The translations under genes were made by a program, and so were the position numbers. A stretch of DNA of 37,423 nucleotides from a virus, in IMG/VR virus record IMGVR_UViG_3300032236_001270, positions 1-37,423 of that record; one strand, written 5' to 3'. Below, in pieces: positions 24,916-32,665 of this stretch. Under the pieces are notes generated by a model, which made no database searches, had not been told where the DNA came from, and worked only from the letters and a program-made list of their open reading frames with translations. Positions within the stretch are counted from its first letter, which is position 1, and each line of letters opens with the position of its first letter.

Positions 24916-25251
24916 ATGAAAATGAAAGTCACAGAGGTAGAAGAGGTAAATTACGGAGTTTACCTTTGGCAAATGCCAGACAAGAGTATTGTTGCCGATG
25001 AAGATGGTAACTATATGTGTATCTATTCAATTAAAGGTGATGTAAATAAAATTACAGAATTACGTAATTTTGCTAAGTCCCACGGAATTGATGAAGGACA
25101 ACCTTTGTGGCAATCAGGACACCGCCCCGTTTCTGATGAAGAATATGATCTTCAGAAGCAAAGAATGGAATGGGGAATGGTAGCAGATGAATGGGACATT
25201 CCTGCATTAAAAGAAGACTTGATGAATAAAAAGAAAATGGGGCTTATTTAA
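24916..25251 (+). CDS. 111-aa protein before the portal
   Basis: Start MKMKVTEVEEVNYGVYLWQM, with later DEDGNYMCIYSIKGD, EGQPLWQSGHRPVSDEEYD and WDIPALKEDLMNKKK. From memory, small proteins with this outline stand just upstream of the portal in several actinobacteriophages, but no function is known to me. The layout (promoter 6 bases before ATG, then a TAATG overlap with the portal gene) makes it the first gene of the head operon. It may be a virion or assembly factor. Confidence 0.65.
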   Translation: MKMKVTEVEEVNYGVYLWQMPDKSIVADEDGNYMCIYSIKGDVNKITELRNFAKSHGIDEGQPLWQSGHRPVSDEEYDLQKQRMEWGMVADEWDIPALKEDLMNKKKMGLI

Positions 25252-26825
25252 TGAATCATTCAGCAAACGTAGCAGATGACAACGATCCAATCTTTGATGA
25301 CTCTGGAATCCAGGTTAGCTTAGGAACTTCATCCTATACAACCACAGAGGATTCGTTTAGTGATCCTTTCATGGCTCCCGCTGCTGATTTGTTAAAGTTA
25401 GATAATCTAAATGCTAACTTCAAAAGAAATGCTACACGTAGAATGCAAAAGGCATATACGGGGCAGGACGATGCAAAGTCTAAGAAACTTGATCCCTTAG
25501 ATCTTACAGGTTATTCATTATTCCAAATTGTACAGCCACCATATAACGTTATGTACTTGGCTCAACTATATGATATTTCTCCATACCACCACTCAGCAGT
25601 AAATGCTAAAGTTGCAAATGTGGTGGGACTTGGATATAAGTTTGAAGAAACACAAAAGCTTCTTGATAGATTAGAAGATGCATCAGAAGATGAAAAGAAG
25701 TTAGATAAACTTCGCAGAAGTATTTCTCGTGCAAAGGTTGCAATGAGAGATAAGATTGAATCTCTTAATTCAGATGATTCATTTGAAGAAGTTATTAAAA
25801 AAGTTTATACAGACCTTGAAGTAACCGGAAATGGTTATCTTGAAGTTGGTCGTACATCAAGTGGAGACATTGGCTACATCGGTCATATACCTGCCACTAC
25901 AATGCGTATAAGACGCCATAGAGACGGTTTTGTGCAGGTTGTATACAATCGCTATACCTATTTCAGAAACTTTGGCGACAAGACCACACAGGACCAAATA
26001 GGCACAGATCCACGTCCTAATGAAGTCATTCATTTTAAGAAATATACTCCAACAAATACATACTATGGAGTTCCAGATATTTTGTCTGCAAAGAATGCTG
26101 TTGCTGGAGATGAATTTGCACAGCGTTATAACTTAGATTATTTTGAGAACAAAGCAGTCCCCCGCTACATTATTGTTGTTAAAGGTGCTAAGTTAAATCC
26201 AGACTCAGAGCGTAAGCTTCTTGAGTTTTTCCAAATTGGATTAAAGGGAAGAAATCACAGAACTCTTTATATCCCACTTCCATCTGATGGAGATCAGGGT
26301 CGTGTAGAATTTGACATGAAGCCGGTTGAGGCGGGAATTCAAGATTCATCCTTCAATAACTATGCCATAGAGAATAGAGATCGTATTCTTATTGCACATA
26401 GAACCCCATTGTCTAAGATTGGAAATGGAACCCCAAGTCCACTAGACGATAAGATCTTCAAAGAGCAGGTTACACGTCCTTCTCAAGATGCACTTGAAAT
26501 TCCACTTAATAAGATTATTGCTGAATTTACAAATGCATTCAAACTTAAGTTTAACGAGCTTACTCTCACAGATGAATTGGCTCAAGCTCAAATTGACCAG
26601 ATTTACCTACAGACACAGGTCATTACTGCAAATGAAATTAGAATGCGTCAAGGTAAGAATCCTATTGATTCCGGCGATGAAGTCTTAGACCTTAGCCCGG
26701 GAGATAAGTCTGAGGATAAAGCTCAAGTAACTGATAGTCGTAAAAGAGATCAGAGTCGTAGTGCTGCCCCTGAAGAGGCAGTCAACGGGAGAGCAAGAAA
26801 AGGCGAAGGAAGAAAAGTAGACTAA
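25251..26825 (+). CDS. portal protein
   Basis: The 524-aa product is the dodecameric ring through which DNA enters and leaves the capsid. It has the PBSX/HK97-like portal outline: an N-terminal arm, LYDISPYHHSAVNAKVANVV, an LEVTGNGYLEVGR region, EVIHFKKYTPTNTYYGVPD, the FFQIGLKGRNHRTLYIPL stretch, and the late IENRDRILIAHRTPLSKIG that precedes the crown helices. The C-terminus is charged and low in complexity (KSEDKAQVTDSRKRDQSRS). It is coupled to the gene before it and followed by the prohead protease, the standard order. The terminase usually upstream of the portal is absent here. Confidence 0.9.
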   Translation: MNHSANVADDNDPIFDDSGIQVSLGTSSYTTTEDSFSDPFMAPAADLLKLDNLNANFKRNATRRMQKAYTGQDDAKSKKLDPLDLTGYSLFQIVQPPYNVMYLAQLYDISPYHHSAVNAKVANVVGLGYKFEETQKLLDRLEDASEDEKKLDKLRRSISRAKVAMRDKIESLNSDDSFEEVIKKVYTDLEVTGNGYLEVGRTSSGDIGYIGHIPATTMRIRRHRDGFVQVVYNRYTYFRNFGDKTTQDQIGTDPRPNEVIHFKKYTPTNTYYGVPDILSAKNAVAGDEFAQRYNLDYFENKAVPRYIIVVKGAKLNPDSERKLLEFFQIGLKGRNHRTLYIPLPSDGDQGRVEFDMKPVEAGIQDSSFNNYAIENRDRILIAHRTPLSKIGNGTPSPLDDKIFKEQVTRPSQDALEIPLNKIIAEFTNAFKLKFNELTLTDELAQAQIDQIYLQTQVITANEIRMRQGKNPIDSGDEVLDLSPGDKSEDKAQVTDSRKRDQSRSAAPEEAVNGRARKGEGRKVD

Positions 26826-26831
26826 AAAGTA

Positions 26832-26840
26832 TGGTACAAT
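26832..26840 (+). promoter_or_regulatory. promoter TGgTACAAT upstream of the protease gene
   Basis: TG at 26832-26833 and TACAAT at 26835-26840, 40 bases before the ATG at 26881. A second, closer candidate lies at 26863-26871. Confidence 0.4.
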
Positions 26841-26862
26841 ATTTTGCCTTTGATAGAAATGT

Positions 26863-26871
26863 TGATACTAT
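26863..26871 (+). promoter_or_regulatory. promoter TGaTACTAT near the protease start
   Basis: TG at 26863-26864 and TACTAT at 26866-26871, with TTGCCT at 26844-26849 as a possible -35 box (16-base spacer). Nine bases follow before the ATG, so the message would be almost leaderless. No good ribosome site precedes this ATG. Confidence 0.5.
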
Positions 26872-26880
26872 TTACCTAGT

Positions 26881-28275
26881 ATGAAAATTCAAAAAGCAAG
26901 CTGGACTAACAGCGATAATAATCTTAACATCTCATTTCCTATTACTAAGGTTAATAAGGAAAAGCGTACAGTTTCAGGCTTTGCCACACTTGATAACGTT
27001 GACCGTCATGGCGACGTTGTAACTGCAGAAGCAAGCGAAAAGGCATTTGAACGTTTCAGAGGCAACCTCCGTGAAATGCATGCTCCAATTGCAGTGGGCA
27101 AAGTTTTATCATTCCAGCCAGAAGATTACTTTGATAAGGAATCAGGCAAGACATACAAAGGCATTTATGTAAATGCATATGTTTCAAAGGGCGCACAGGA
27201 TACCTGGGAAAAAGTTCTTGATGGAACAATGACGGGATTCTCAATCGGCGGTAGCATCAATAAGTCCGATACAGAAGTAGATCCAGAAACATCTAAAAAT
27301 CGTAGAGTTATTAAAGAATATGATCTCATGGAATTATCATTAGTTGATTCCCCAGCAAATCCACTCGCAAGCATATTCTCATTTCAAAAGAACATTGACG
27401 GCACATACACCATGAAAGGTATTGCTGCAGACACACAAACAGAAAATGTATTCTGGTGTGCTCTAGACAAGATTGCAACTACAACAAAATCAGATTCAAA
27501 GAGCTGTGTTGTTTGCGATTCAAGAATGGAACAGATTGGTTGGATTGAGTCATCTTCAACTGAAAAAGCTGTTTCAATGAAAAAAGTTATTGACGAATAT
27601 TTAAAGAAAGATGATGCTCCAGGTCCAGACCATGCAGCAACAACAAGAGACGGAGATGCTGGAGTTGTTGATTCAAATACAACCATTAATTTGTATCCCG
27701 ATCAGAATGAAAAGATAAAGAAGTCTGAATCACTAAAAGATTCAGAGAATGCTATGAATGAAGGAGGTATAAAAATGGCAGACGAAACAACAGACGCTGT
27801 TGCTCCAGAAGTAACAGCAGAAGAAGTAGAAGCAGTAGATACTGTAGTTGAAACTGCAGAGGTACCAGCAGAAGCTGCACCAGCAGAAGAAGCAGTAGAG
27901 AAGTCCGTCAATGGCGCAGAATCAGACGATTCTTTTGCAAAGATGTTGACTGATTTGCGTGACCTCTTCGGTGATGCATTACAGAAAAATTCTGCGGAAT
28001 CAGCTGAAGCGATTGCGAAGTCAGTAGATACAGTAGATGCAGCACGTGCAGAAATGACAAATGCTGTTTCAGGCATCAGCAAGGAGATTGAAGGATTGAA
28101 AAATAACATTTCAGATTTCTTCAAGAGAATTGATGAGCTTGAGAAGCGACTCGCAGCTTATGAAAGCGATACCGCAATCAAAAAGTCCAGCGGTGATGTG
28201 GACAACTCATCAAAGGACACAAAACTAACAAAAAGTATTTGGCAAGGATCCTTCCTCGGAGTCCAAAACCTATAA
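26881..28275 (+). CDS. prohead protease fused to a scaffold-like C-terminus
   Basis: The 464-aa protein joins two parts. Residues 1-170 form an XkdF/HK97-type prohead serine protease: TVSGFATLDNVDRHGDVV, the likely catalytic histidine H67 in REMHAPIAVG, serine S121 in MTGFSIGGS, and the ending SLVDSPANPLA typical of the family. Residues 190-240 hold a small cysteine-containing insert (C193, C209, C212). From residue 299 the chain is acidic (EVTAEEVEAVDTVVETAEVP) and then coiled-coil-like (AEMTNAVSGISKEIEGLKNN), as expected of a scaffold that shapes the prohead and is then digested. A strong internal ribosome site allows the scaffold part to be made alone. It stands between portal and capsid genes, the usual order. 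Confidence 0.88.
   Translation: MKIQKASWTNSDNNLNISFPITKVNKEKRTVSGFATLDNVDRHGDVVTAEASEKAFERFRGNLREMHAPIAVGKVLSFQPEDYFDKESGKTYKGIYVNAYVSKGAQDTWEKVLDGTMTGFSIGGSINKSDTEVDPETSKNRRVIKEYDLMELSLVDSPANPLASIFSFQKNIDGTYTMKGIAADTQTENVFWCALDKIATTTKSDSKSCVVCDSRMEQIGWIESSSTEKAVSMKKVIDEYLKKDDAPGPDHAATTRDGDAGVVDSNTTINLYPDQNEKIKKSESLKDSENAMNEGGIKMADETTDAVAPEVTAEEVEAVDTVVETAEVPAEAAPAEEAVEKSVNGAESDDSFAKMLTDLRDLFGDALQKNSAESAEAIAKSVDTVDAARAEMTNAVSGISKEIEGLKNNISDFFKRIDELEKRLAAYESDTAIKKSSGDVDNSSKDTKLTKSIWQGSFLGVQNL
27761..27774 (+). promoter_or_regulatory. internal ribosome-binding site for the nested scaffold
   Basis: AAGGAGGT at 27761-27768, the strongest Shine-Dalgarno sequence in the window, sits six bases before an in-frame ATG at 27775 in the middle of the protease gene. 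Such a match inside a coding region is unlikely to be chance. Confidence 0.8.
27775..28275 (+). CDS. nested scaffold protein (in-frame internal start)
   Basis: The internal ATG begins MADETTDAVAPEV, in the frame of the protease gene, giving a separate 166-aa product identical to its C-terminus. The first 50 residues are acidic and alanine-rich; the middle (DSFAKMLTDLRDLFGDAL and KSVDTVDAARAEM) and the region to about residue 150 are helical and likely coiled-coil. In lambda the same plan is used: protease gene C carries scaffold gene Nu3 inside its 3' end in frame. Making scaffold in excess over protease is the likely purpose. The call rests on the ribosome site, the frame and the sudden change of composition. 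Confidence 0.75.
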   Translation: MADETTDAVAPEVTAEEVEAVDTVVETAEVPAEAAPAEEAVEKSVNGAESDDSFAKMLTDLRDLFGDALQKNSAESAEAIAKSVDTVDAARAEMTNAVSGISKEIEGLKNNISDFFKRIDELEKRLAAYESDTAIKKSSGDVDNSSKDTKLTKSIWQGSFLGVQNL

Positions 28276-28288
28276 ATTCAAAAATAAC

Positions 28289-28304
28289 AAAGGTGGTGAA
28301 ATAA
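28289..28304 (+). promoter_or_regulatory. shared strong ribosome site of capsid gene
   Basis: The 16 bases AAAGGTGGTGAAATAA here are identical to 32648-32663 before the major tail gene. They match the extended anti-Shine-Dalgarno complement AAAGGAGGTGA at all but one position. Confidence 0.75.
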
Positions 28305-28307
28305 ATA

Positions 28308-29465
28308 ATGAGCAATGAACTATTACAAAAAGTAATTGATACAACAAACCTCGGAACGTCAGGTTCTGATCTTTCAGGCGACGGAGTTACCCGCTCAGGT
28401 ACCGGTCTCCTCTATCCAGATCAGGCTAATCGTTTCCTAGATTACATGTGGGATGCAACAATTCTCGCAAAGGCAGCTCGTACAATTCGTATGCGCTCTA
28501 ATACAACTGAAATTGATCGTGTGTCTGTCGGACAGCGTTTAATGACAGTTGCAGCAGAAGATAATCCTCGTGATTATGTTAATGCTAACAACGACCAATT
28601 CACATCAGTCGGTGCAACATTCTCAAAGATTTCCCTTACAACACGCAAGTTGCGTCTTGATTGGGAGCTCTCAGCAGAGTCACTAGAAGATAACATTGAA
28701 GGTCCAGATCTTGAAGATCATATTGCCCGCTTGATGGCAACACAAGCAGGTAATGATATTGAAGACGTCTTGATCAACGGTGTTGGTTCTGGCGGAAGCG
28801 GACTTATGTCAGCTTTTGCAGGATTCCGCTCACAGGCTATCGCTAACGCACACGTCGTTGACGGTAACGGACAGGGACTTGACAAGGCTGTATTCAACAC
28901 AGCAATCAAGACCATGCCACGTAAGTACAAGCAGCGTCGTAATCAACTTCGTTTCTTCACAGGAAGCAACCTAGTTCAAGATTACCTCTACAACCTTACA
29001 GCTAACGCTGGTTCTGTAAATCCTTGGGATATCGCATCAGGCGTTATTCGTGGAGATGTAGTTGCAAACGATGGTGGACCAGGTTCCACAACTCCATTTG
29101 CATTCGGCATCCCTGTGATTAACGTTCCATTGATGGACGAAACCCGTGATTCAACAGGCAAGGCTGTCGGCGATTCTGGATACAACGCATCTTCAGGTCT
29201 CTTCGGTGATGTACATCTTACATTCCCACAGAACTTCATCGTTGGTATCAAGCGTGACGTAGTTGTCTACCGTCTCTTCCAGCCAAAGAAAGACACAATT
29301 GAATACACACTATTCATTCGTGTTGGTTGCGCTTTTGAGAACTATGACGCACACGTCATCGTCAAGAATGTTAAGGTATCAGGAAGCTCCTTCGGAAGCT
29401 TCGGATCTATCACACACGGTGCACTCGTATCTAATGCAGATACACGTACCCGTGGTACATTCTAA
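28308..29465 (+). CDS. major capsid protein
   Basis: The 385-aa product follows the protease/scaffold gene and has an HK97-like capsid outline: an N-terminal arm (LLQKVIDTTNLGTSGSD), VSVGQRLMTVAAEDNPRDY, the RKLRLDWELSAESLEDNIE spine-helix region, GNDIEDVLINGVGSG, and the later axial part NFIVGIKRDVVVYRLFQPKK. Codons here (CTC, CGT, ATC, GGC) are richer in C than in neighbouring genes, which suits a highly expressed gene. The 5' leader holds an excellent ribosome site; a clean terminator follows the stop. The N-terminal segment is probably cut by the protease, but no site is predicted here. Confidence 0.9.
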   Translation: MSNELLQKVIDTTNLGTSGSDLSGDGVTRSGTGLLYPDQANRFLDYMWDATILAKAARTIRMRSNTTEIDRVSVGQRLMTVAAEDNPRDYVNANNDQFTSVGATFSKISLTTRKLRLDWELSAESLEDNIEGPDLEDHIARLMATQAGNDIEDVLINGVGSGGSGLMSAFAGFRSQAIANAHVVDGNGQGLDKAVFNTAIKTMPRKYKQRRNQLRFFTGSNLVQDYLYNLTANAGSVNPWDIASGVIRGDVVANDGGPGSTTPFAFGIPVINVPLMDETRDSTGKAVGDSGYNASSGLFGDVHLTFPQNFIVGIKRDVVVYRLFQPKKDTIEYTLFIRVGCAFENYDAHVIVKNVKVSGSSFGSFGSITHGALVSNADTRTRGTF

Positions 29466-29487
29466 TATAACCCAAAAGGTTCTAATA

Positions 29488-29521
29488 GTAAGGGGGCTAG
29501 AAATAGCCTCCTTACTCTTTT
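29488..29521 (+). terminator. Rho-independent terminator after the capsid gene
   Basis: GTAAGGGGGCTA (29488-29499) pairs with TAGCCTCCTTAC (29504-29515), one G-U among 12 pairs, with a GAAA tetraloop, and TCTTTT follows. It closes the capsid transcription unit. Confidence 0.9.
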
Positions 29522-29532
29522 ATATCTATAAA

Positions 29533-29541
29533 TGGTATAAT
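29533..29541 (+). promoter_or_regulatory. extended -10 promoter TGgTATAAT for connector genes
   Basis: TG at 29533-29534 and TATAAT at 29536-29541, only 12 bases after the terminator and 25 before the ATG. A weak TTACTC stands 18 bases upstream within the terminator stem. Confidence 0.65.
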
Positions 29542-29566
29542 TTGTATGAGATGAAAGGATCTATAC

Positions 29567-29953
29567 ATGTCGTTTGACACATTAAAAGTCTCAGAACTTA
29601 AAAAGATTGCAGAAGGATTTGGCATTGATTTGCCAGAAAAGCCATCAAAGCAGTCAGTAATTTTGGCCCTCCAAGACGAGGGAGTAACTTGGGATATGTA
29701 TTCTAAGTTTAATGAATCAGAAAAAGAAGAGGTAGAAATGCCTGAAGAGAAGAAAAAAGTCACTCTTGAGAAGTCAAAGAGTTTGTTGGTAAGAATGGAT
29801 AAGAGAAATCCTTCCTATACCGTCTATGGATATACATTTACCCAGGAGCACCCATTTGTTGCTATGTCTGAGGAAGATGCCCAGAGAATCTTTGACACGG
29901 AGCCTGGATTCCGTCCAGCCACCCCAAGAGAGGCACAAGATTTTTATAACTAA
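29567..29953 (+). CDS. 128-aa head-associated protein with HeH-like N-terminus
   Basis: Residues 5-45 (LKVSELKKIAEGFGIDLPEK then SVILALQDEGVTWDMYSKF) form a small helix-extended-helix motif like the SAP/LEM-type domains at the start of some phage head proteins. An acidic and lysine-rich linker follows, then a C-terminal unit with MDKRNPSYTVYGYTFTQEHP and FVAMSEEDAQRIF. Genes of this type sit between the capsid and connector genes of actinobacteriophages. A head-fibre, decoration or DNA-packaging role is possible; none is proven. AAAGGA precedes the start. Confidence 0.65.
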   Translation: MSFDTLKVSELKKIAEGFGIDLPEKPSKQSVILALQDEGVTWDMYSKFNESEKEEVEMPEEKKKVTLEKSKSLLVRMDKRNPSYTVYGYTFTQEHPFVAMSEEDAQRIFDTEPGFRPATPREAQDFYN

Positions 29954-29969
29954 ACGGGGGTAACAAAAT

Positions 29970-30920
29970 ATGCATCAAATACTTCGTGGCACAATTGCTA
30001 CAGCAGAGCTTGAGATTTATTCAAATGGAAGGCTAATTAATGCTGATGGCGATGTAACATTAACGATTGTTGATGCAGATTACTCTGACGTTATATTAGG
30101 CGAGAATCTAGTAGCCTATAATGATCCAGCAATTGGTCGTTATACGTTTGACCTAGATTCAACCTATACAAATTTAAACCGTATCTTAATGCTTACATGG
30201 TCATATGAGGTAAATGGTAAGTCTACTTACCAGGAAGACTATTATGAAGTCTATACCCCATATGCCTCTGTAAGCGAAATCATTTCTTATTATGATTTTG
30301 GTACCCGCCCATCTGACGTAAATTATCGCTCAGAAACTGAAATTGCAGCAGCAGAAAAGATTGCTCGTTTACAGATTGAAGGATACGCAGGTCAGGCATT
30401 CGGAAGAGCGTGGGGACAGCAAGAAATCTTTGGAAATGGCTCAGACGCATTAGAGCTAGTTCAAAGAATGATATCAGTTGAAAGACTTTATGAAAACGGA
30501 AGATTGGTAATTGATTATACAACCGATCCCGTAGTAAATACTTTTGGCTGGAATGTAGAATTAACTCCAACAAATAGAGCTATTCGTATATTAAATCAGG
30601 ACTATAATAACTTTATCAATTATGATAATCAAATAGATCCAGTAAACATGTATGTTGGAAGATTCCGTGATCGCTCAAGGTATATGGTTTATGGTGAGCT
30701 TGGATGGACATATGTTCCATCTGACGTTTCAACATGTGCAAAAATACTTGCCGGAGACTATTTAGCCCAAGATTCACAGTGGAGAAATAAGTATCTCAAA
30801 AAGATTAATCTTTCTGAAATCTCATTTGAATTGGCTGGCGGAGCATTTAATGGAACCGGAAATGTTATTGTTGACGGAATCCTAGACAGCTATCGTAATA
30901 CGGGGATAGTGATTATCTAG
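29970..30920 (+). CDS. head-tail connector with N-terminal beta domain
   Basis: The 316-aa product has two parts. Residues 1-95 are beta-rich (LRGTIATAELEIYSNGRLIN; RYTFDLDSTYTNLNRILMLT; YQEDYYEVYTP). The rest is helical with SVSEIISYYDFGTRPSD, AAEKIARLQIEGYAGQAFG and a late VPSDVSTCAKILAGDYLAQD, which resembles the helical adaptor that binds beneath the portal in HK97-like phages. It overlaps the next gene by one base (TAGTG). Its place after the capsid and before the closure and terminator genes fits an adaptor role. The function is inferred from fold features and order. Confidence 0.7.
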   Translation: MHQILRGTIATAELEIYSNGRLINADGDVTLTIVDADYSDVILGENLVAYNDPAIGRYTFDLDSTYTNLNRILMLTWSYEVNGKSTYQEDYYEVYTPYASVSEIISYYDFGTRPSDVNYRSETEIAAAEKIARLQIEGYAGQAFGRAWGQQEIFGNGSDALELVQRMISVERLYENGRLVIDYTTDPVVNTFGWNVELTPTNRAIRILNQDYNNFINYDNQIDPVNMYVGRFRDRSRYMVYGELGWTYVPSDVSTCAKILAGDYLAQDSQWRNKYLKKINLSEISFELAGGAFNGTGNVIVDGILDSYRNTGIVII

Positions 30921-31369
30921 TGAACAATTCTATGATGCAGACTGTCATGAATATGAAAGCTGATTTATATAAGCAGCAAAATGCACAATCCTCTTCAAGT
31001 GGTCGTATTAAAAGAGAATGGGTGTATGACACAACAATTCAATGCAAAGTAGAGCCTGTAAAATCAGGTGGTGCATCAAATAGAGCAGACAATAAAAGAT
31101 TTGATATTGGACCTCATAATGAATATGATGAAAAGCTTCAGTTAAAAATGAAGGTTTTGGTCCCAGTATCTAAACGTTGGAGAATTTACAATATCAAAAG
31201 TAGCGATAATAAGTCAGTTTACACAGAGATGGATCGCATAGATAATCCAGATACCATCTTTGACGTTACCGCCTCACATGCCGTCCTAGACCCATTTGGC
31301 AGAATTGCTTATTATGAGATAACGCTACAGAGAGTACATATCCAAGATGATAGCACTGAAAGCGAATAG
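30920..31369 (+). CDS. probable head-closure (stopper) protein
   Basis: A GTG start overlaps the stop before it as TAGTG; an ATG four codons later is an alternative. The 149-aa product has an N-terminal helix (MMQTVMNMKADLYKQQNAQ) and then beta strands (EWVYDTTIQCKVEPVKSGG; LQLKMKVLVPVSKRWRIYN; RIAYYEITLQRVHIQ), the build of small head-closure proteins that follow the adaptor. The end overlaps the next gene by 23 bases. Assigned mainly by position and shape. Confidence 0.6.
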   Translation: MNNSMMQTVMNMKADLYKQQNAQSSSSGRIKREWVYDTTIQCKVEPVKSGGASNRADNKRFDIGPHNEYDEKLQLKMKVLVPVSKRWRIYNIKSSDNKSVYTEMDRIDNPDTIFDVTASHAVLDPFGRIAYYEITLQRVHIQDDSTESE

Positions 31370-32072
31370 TTTTGACCTTCTTGCAATAGAAAAAGAATTA
31401 GAGCTAAAAGTTGGCGGGATCAAAGAGCTAACATCAAAGGTAGTCCTTGAAGAACTTGCCAGTGCTATATTTACATTAAGTGGCAAAGCATTTATTCGTG
31501 CAATGAATCTAGAGGCAAAATCAAAGCCTAAGTCATATCATCATATTTATGAATGGAACAAGGTTGGTCAAAATCAAGCCAGACTGTTTTTCTTATATAA
31601 AGATTCTGTAGCAGGTGGAGTATTAGTTGTTAAACCAGGATTCATACAATCAAGATCAAAAGTTCCAGTTGCACCAGAACTTATGTCCCCCGGCAAAACT
31701 GGCAAGAGGGTTGCAGCAAAGTATGTATTTCGTGATAAAGCAACTATAATGGAAAATGGTAAGCCAATTATTTATAGAGCTTCTAAGAATCTTCCTATGC
31801 CAGACAACGGTCAAATTAGATTTGTTGCAGCAGGAACAGTAATTAGAAATATGAATCCCGGAGGCAAACAGGTCAAGGGATCATTTGAAAAGTTTTTTAA
31901 TATCTGGTTTAATACAAAAGTAGATTCAATCATTAATGCTTCAGGAATGATTCAAGCAATTGATAATGAAACTGCAGCTATTTTAAATAAAAAGGGGGCG
32001 GGATCCGCAGAGATTAGAAAATCAATAGTAGCACTATTGAGACAATACTCTAAGGGTGAATACGTATTATGA
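31347..32072 (+). CDS. probable tail-completion / neck protein
   Basis: The 241-aa product starts MIALKANSFDLLAIEKELE and continues with a helix and basic beta strands (VVLEELASAIFTLSGKAF; SYHHIYEWNKVGQNQARLF). The region AKYVFRDKATIMENGKPI is also seen in gp10-like neck proteins of siphoviruses as I recall them. It is translationally linked at both ends: a 23-base overlap with the gene before and an ATGA overlap with the gene after. Its position between the stopper and tail terminator genes supports a tail-completion role, stated with moderate confidence. Confidence 0.6.
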   Translation: MIALKANSFDLLAIEKELELKVGGIKELTSKVVLEELASAIFTLSGKAFIRAMNLEAKSKPKSYHHIYEWNKVGQNQARLFFLYKDSVAGGVLVVKPGFIQSRSKVPVAPELMSPGKTGKRVAAKYVFRDKATIMENGKPIIYRASKNLPMPDNGQIRFVAAGTVIRNMNPGGKQVKGSFEKFFNIWFNTKVDSIINASGMIQAIDNETAAILNKKGAGSAEIRKSIVALLRQYSKGEYVL

Positions 32073-32575
32073 GTGTATATTCTAGTTCAGCTTATATGGA
32101 TGTAAGAAAGTATATTTGGGATGAAATTCAAAGCAAAGAATTACTTAACCCTCAAAATTACTATGCAGAAGGATTTGACGATGCATTAGTCCCAATTATT
32201 CCAGTTCAACAGGTTCCAGAATTTAATAATCTTCTCCCTGGTAAAACTTATATGCTATATGATTTTGAGGTTAAAACAGTTCCCGTAGCATGGTGGATGA
32301 CAGAAGAATTAATGTCAATATCCGTCATATCCCAAAACTATGACAAAATCAATGAAATTACAAATCTCTTGCACGATCTGTTTAGACGTTATGACGAGAG
32401 TGCAGGAAATATAAATGAATACTTAGATGGAAATACAGACTTCTTATTCCATCATACAATGATAGACTCAGTAATGTCCCCAGAGCCTTACAGCACAGAA
32501 GGAGATTACCAGATAGCAACAGTTCATTTTACGTATAGCTACTCAAGAAAAACGGGAGCTAACGGAAGGTTTTAA
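32069..32575 (+). CDS. probable tail terminator protein
   Basis: The 168-aa product has an alpha/beta layout with DVRKYIWDEIQSKELLNPQ, YMLYDFEVKTVPVAWWMTE, ISVISQNYDKINEITNLLHD and a late YQIATVHFTYSYSRK. It stands directly before the major tail gene, where siphoviruses place the ring that caps the tail tube. The ATG overlaps the stop before it as ATGA. Function by position and general form. Confidence 0.6.
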   Translation: MSVYSSSAYMDVRKYIWDEIQSKELLNPQNYYAEGFDDALVPIIPVQQVPEFNNLLPGKTYMLYDFEVKTVPVAWWMTEELMSISVISQNYDKINEITNLLHDLFRRYDESAGNINEYLDGNTDFLFHHTMIDSVMSPEPYSTEGDYQIATVHFTYSYSRKTGANGRF

Positions 32576-32604
32576 TTGGCTTTATCCTACCCGTATGCTA
32601 TTAT
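32576..32604 (+). promoter_or_regulatory. promoter TTGGCT-17-TATTAT for the major tail gene
   Basis: TTGGCT at 32576-32581, a 17-base spacer, then TATTAT at 32599-32604 with TG at 32596-32597. It lies 61 bases before the ATG. TTGGCTT also pairs with AAGCCAA at 32625-32631. Confidence 0.55.
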
Positions 32605-32647
32605 TGGTATTACGAGGAAGATTTAAGCCAAATTTATTAAAATAAAT

Positions 32648-32663
32648 AAAGGTGGTGAAATAA
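32648..32663 (+). promoter_or_regulatory. shared strong ribosome site of tail tube gene
   Basis: AAAGGTGGTGAAATAA, identical over 16 bases to the site at 28289-28304. It ends two bases before the ATG at 32666. Confidence 0.75.
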
Positions 32664-32665
32664 TA

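Noticed and set aside
27702-28124. 140-aa minus frame opposite the scaffold region
   Set aside because: It is a serine/alanine-rich shadow of the acidic scaffold codons without a start signal.
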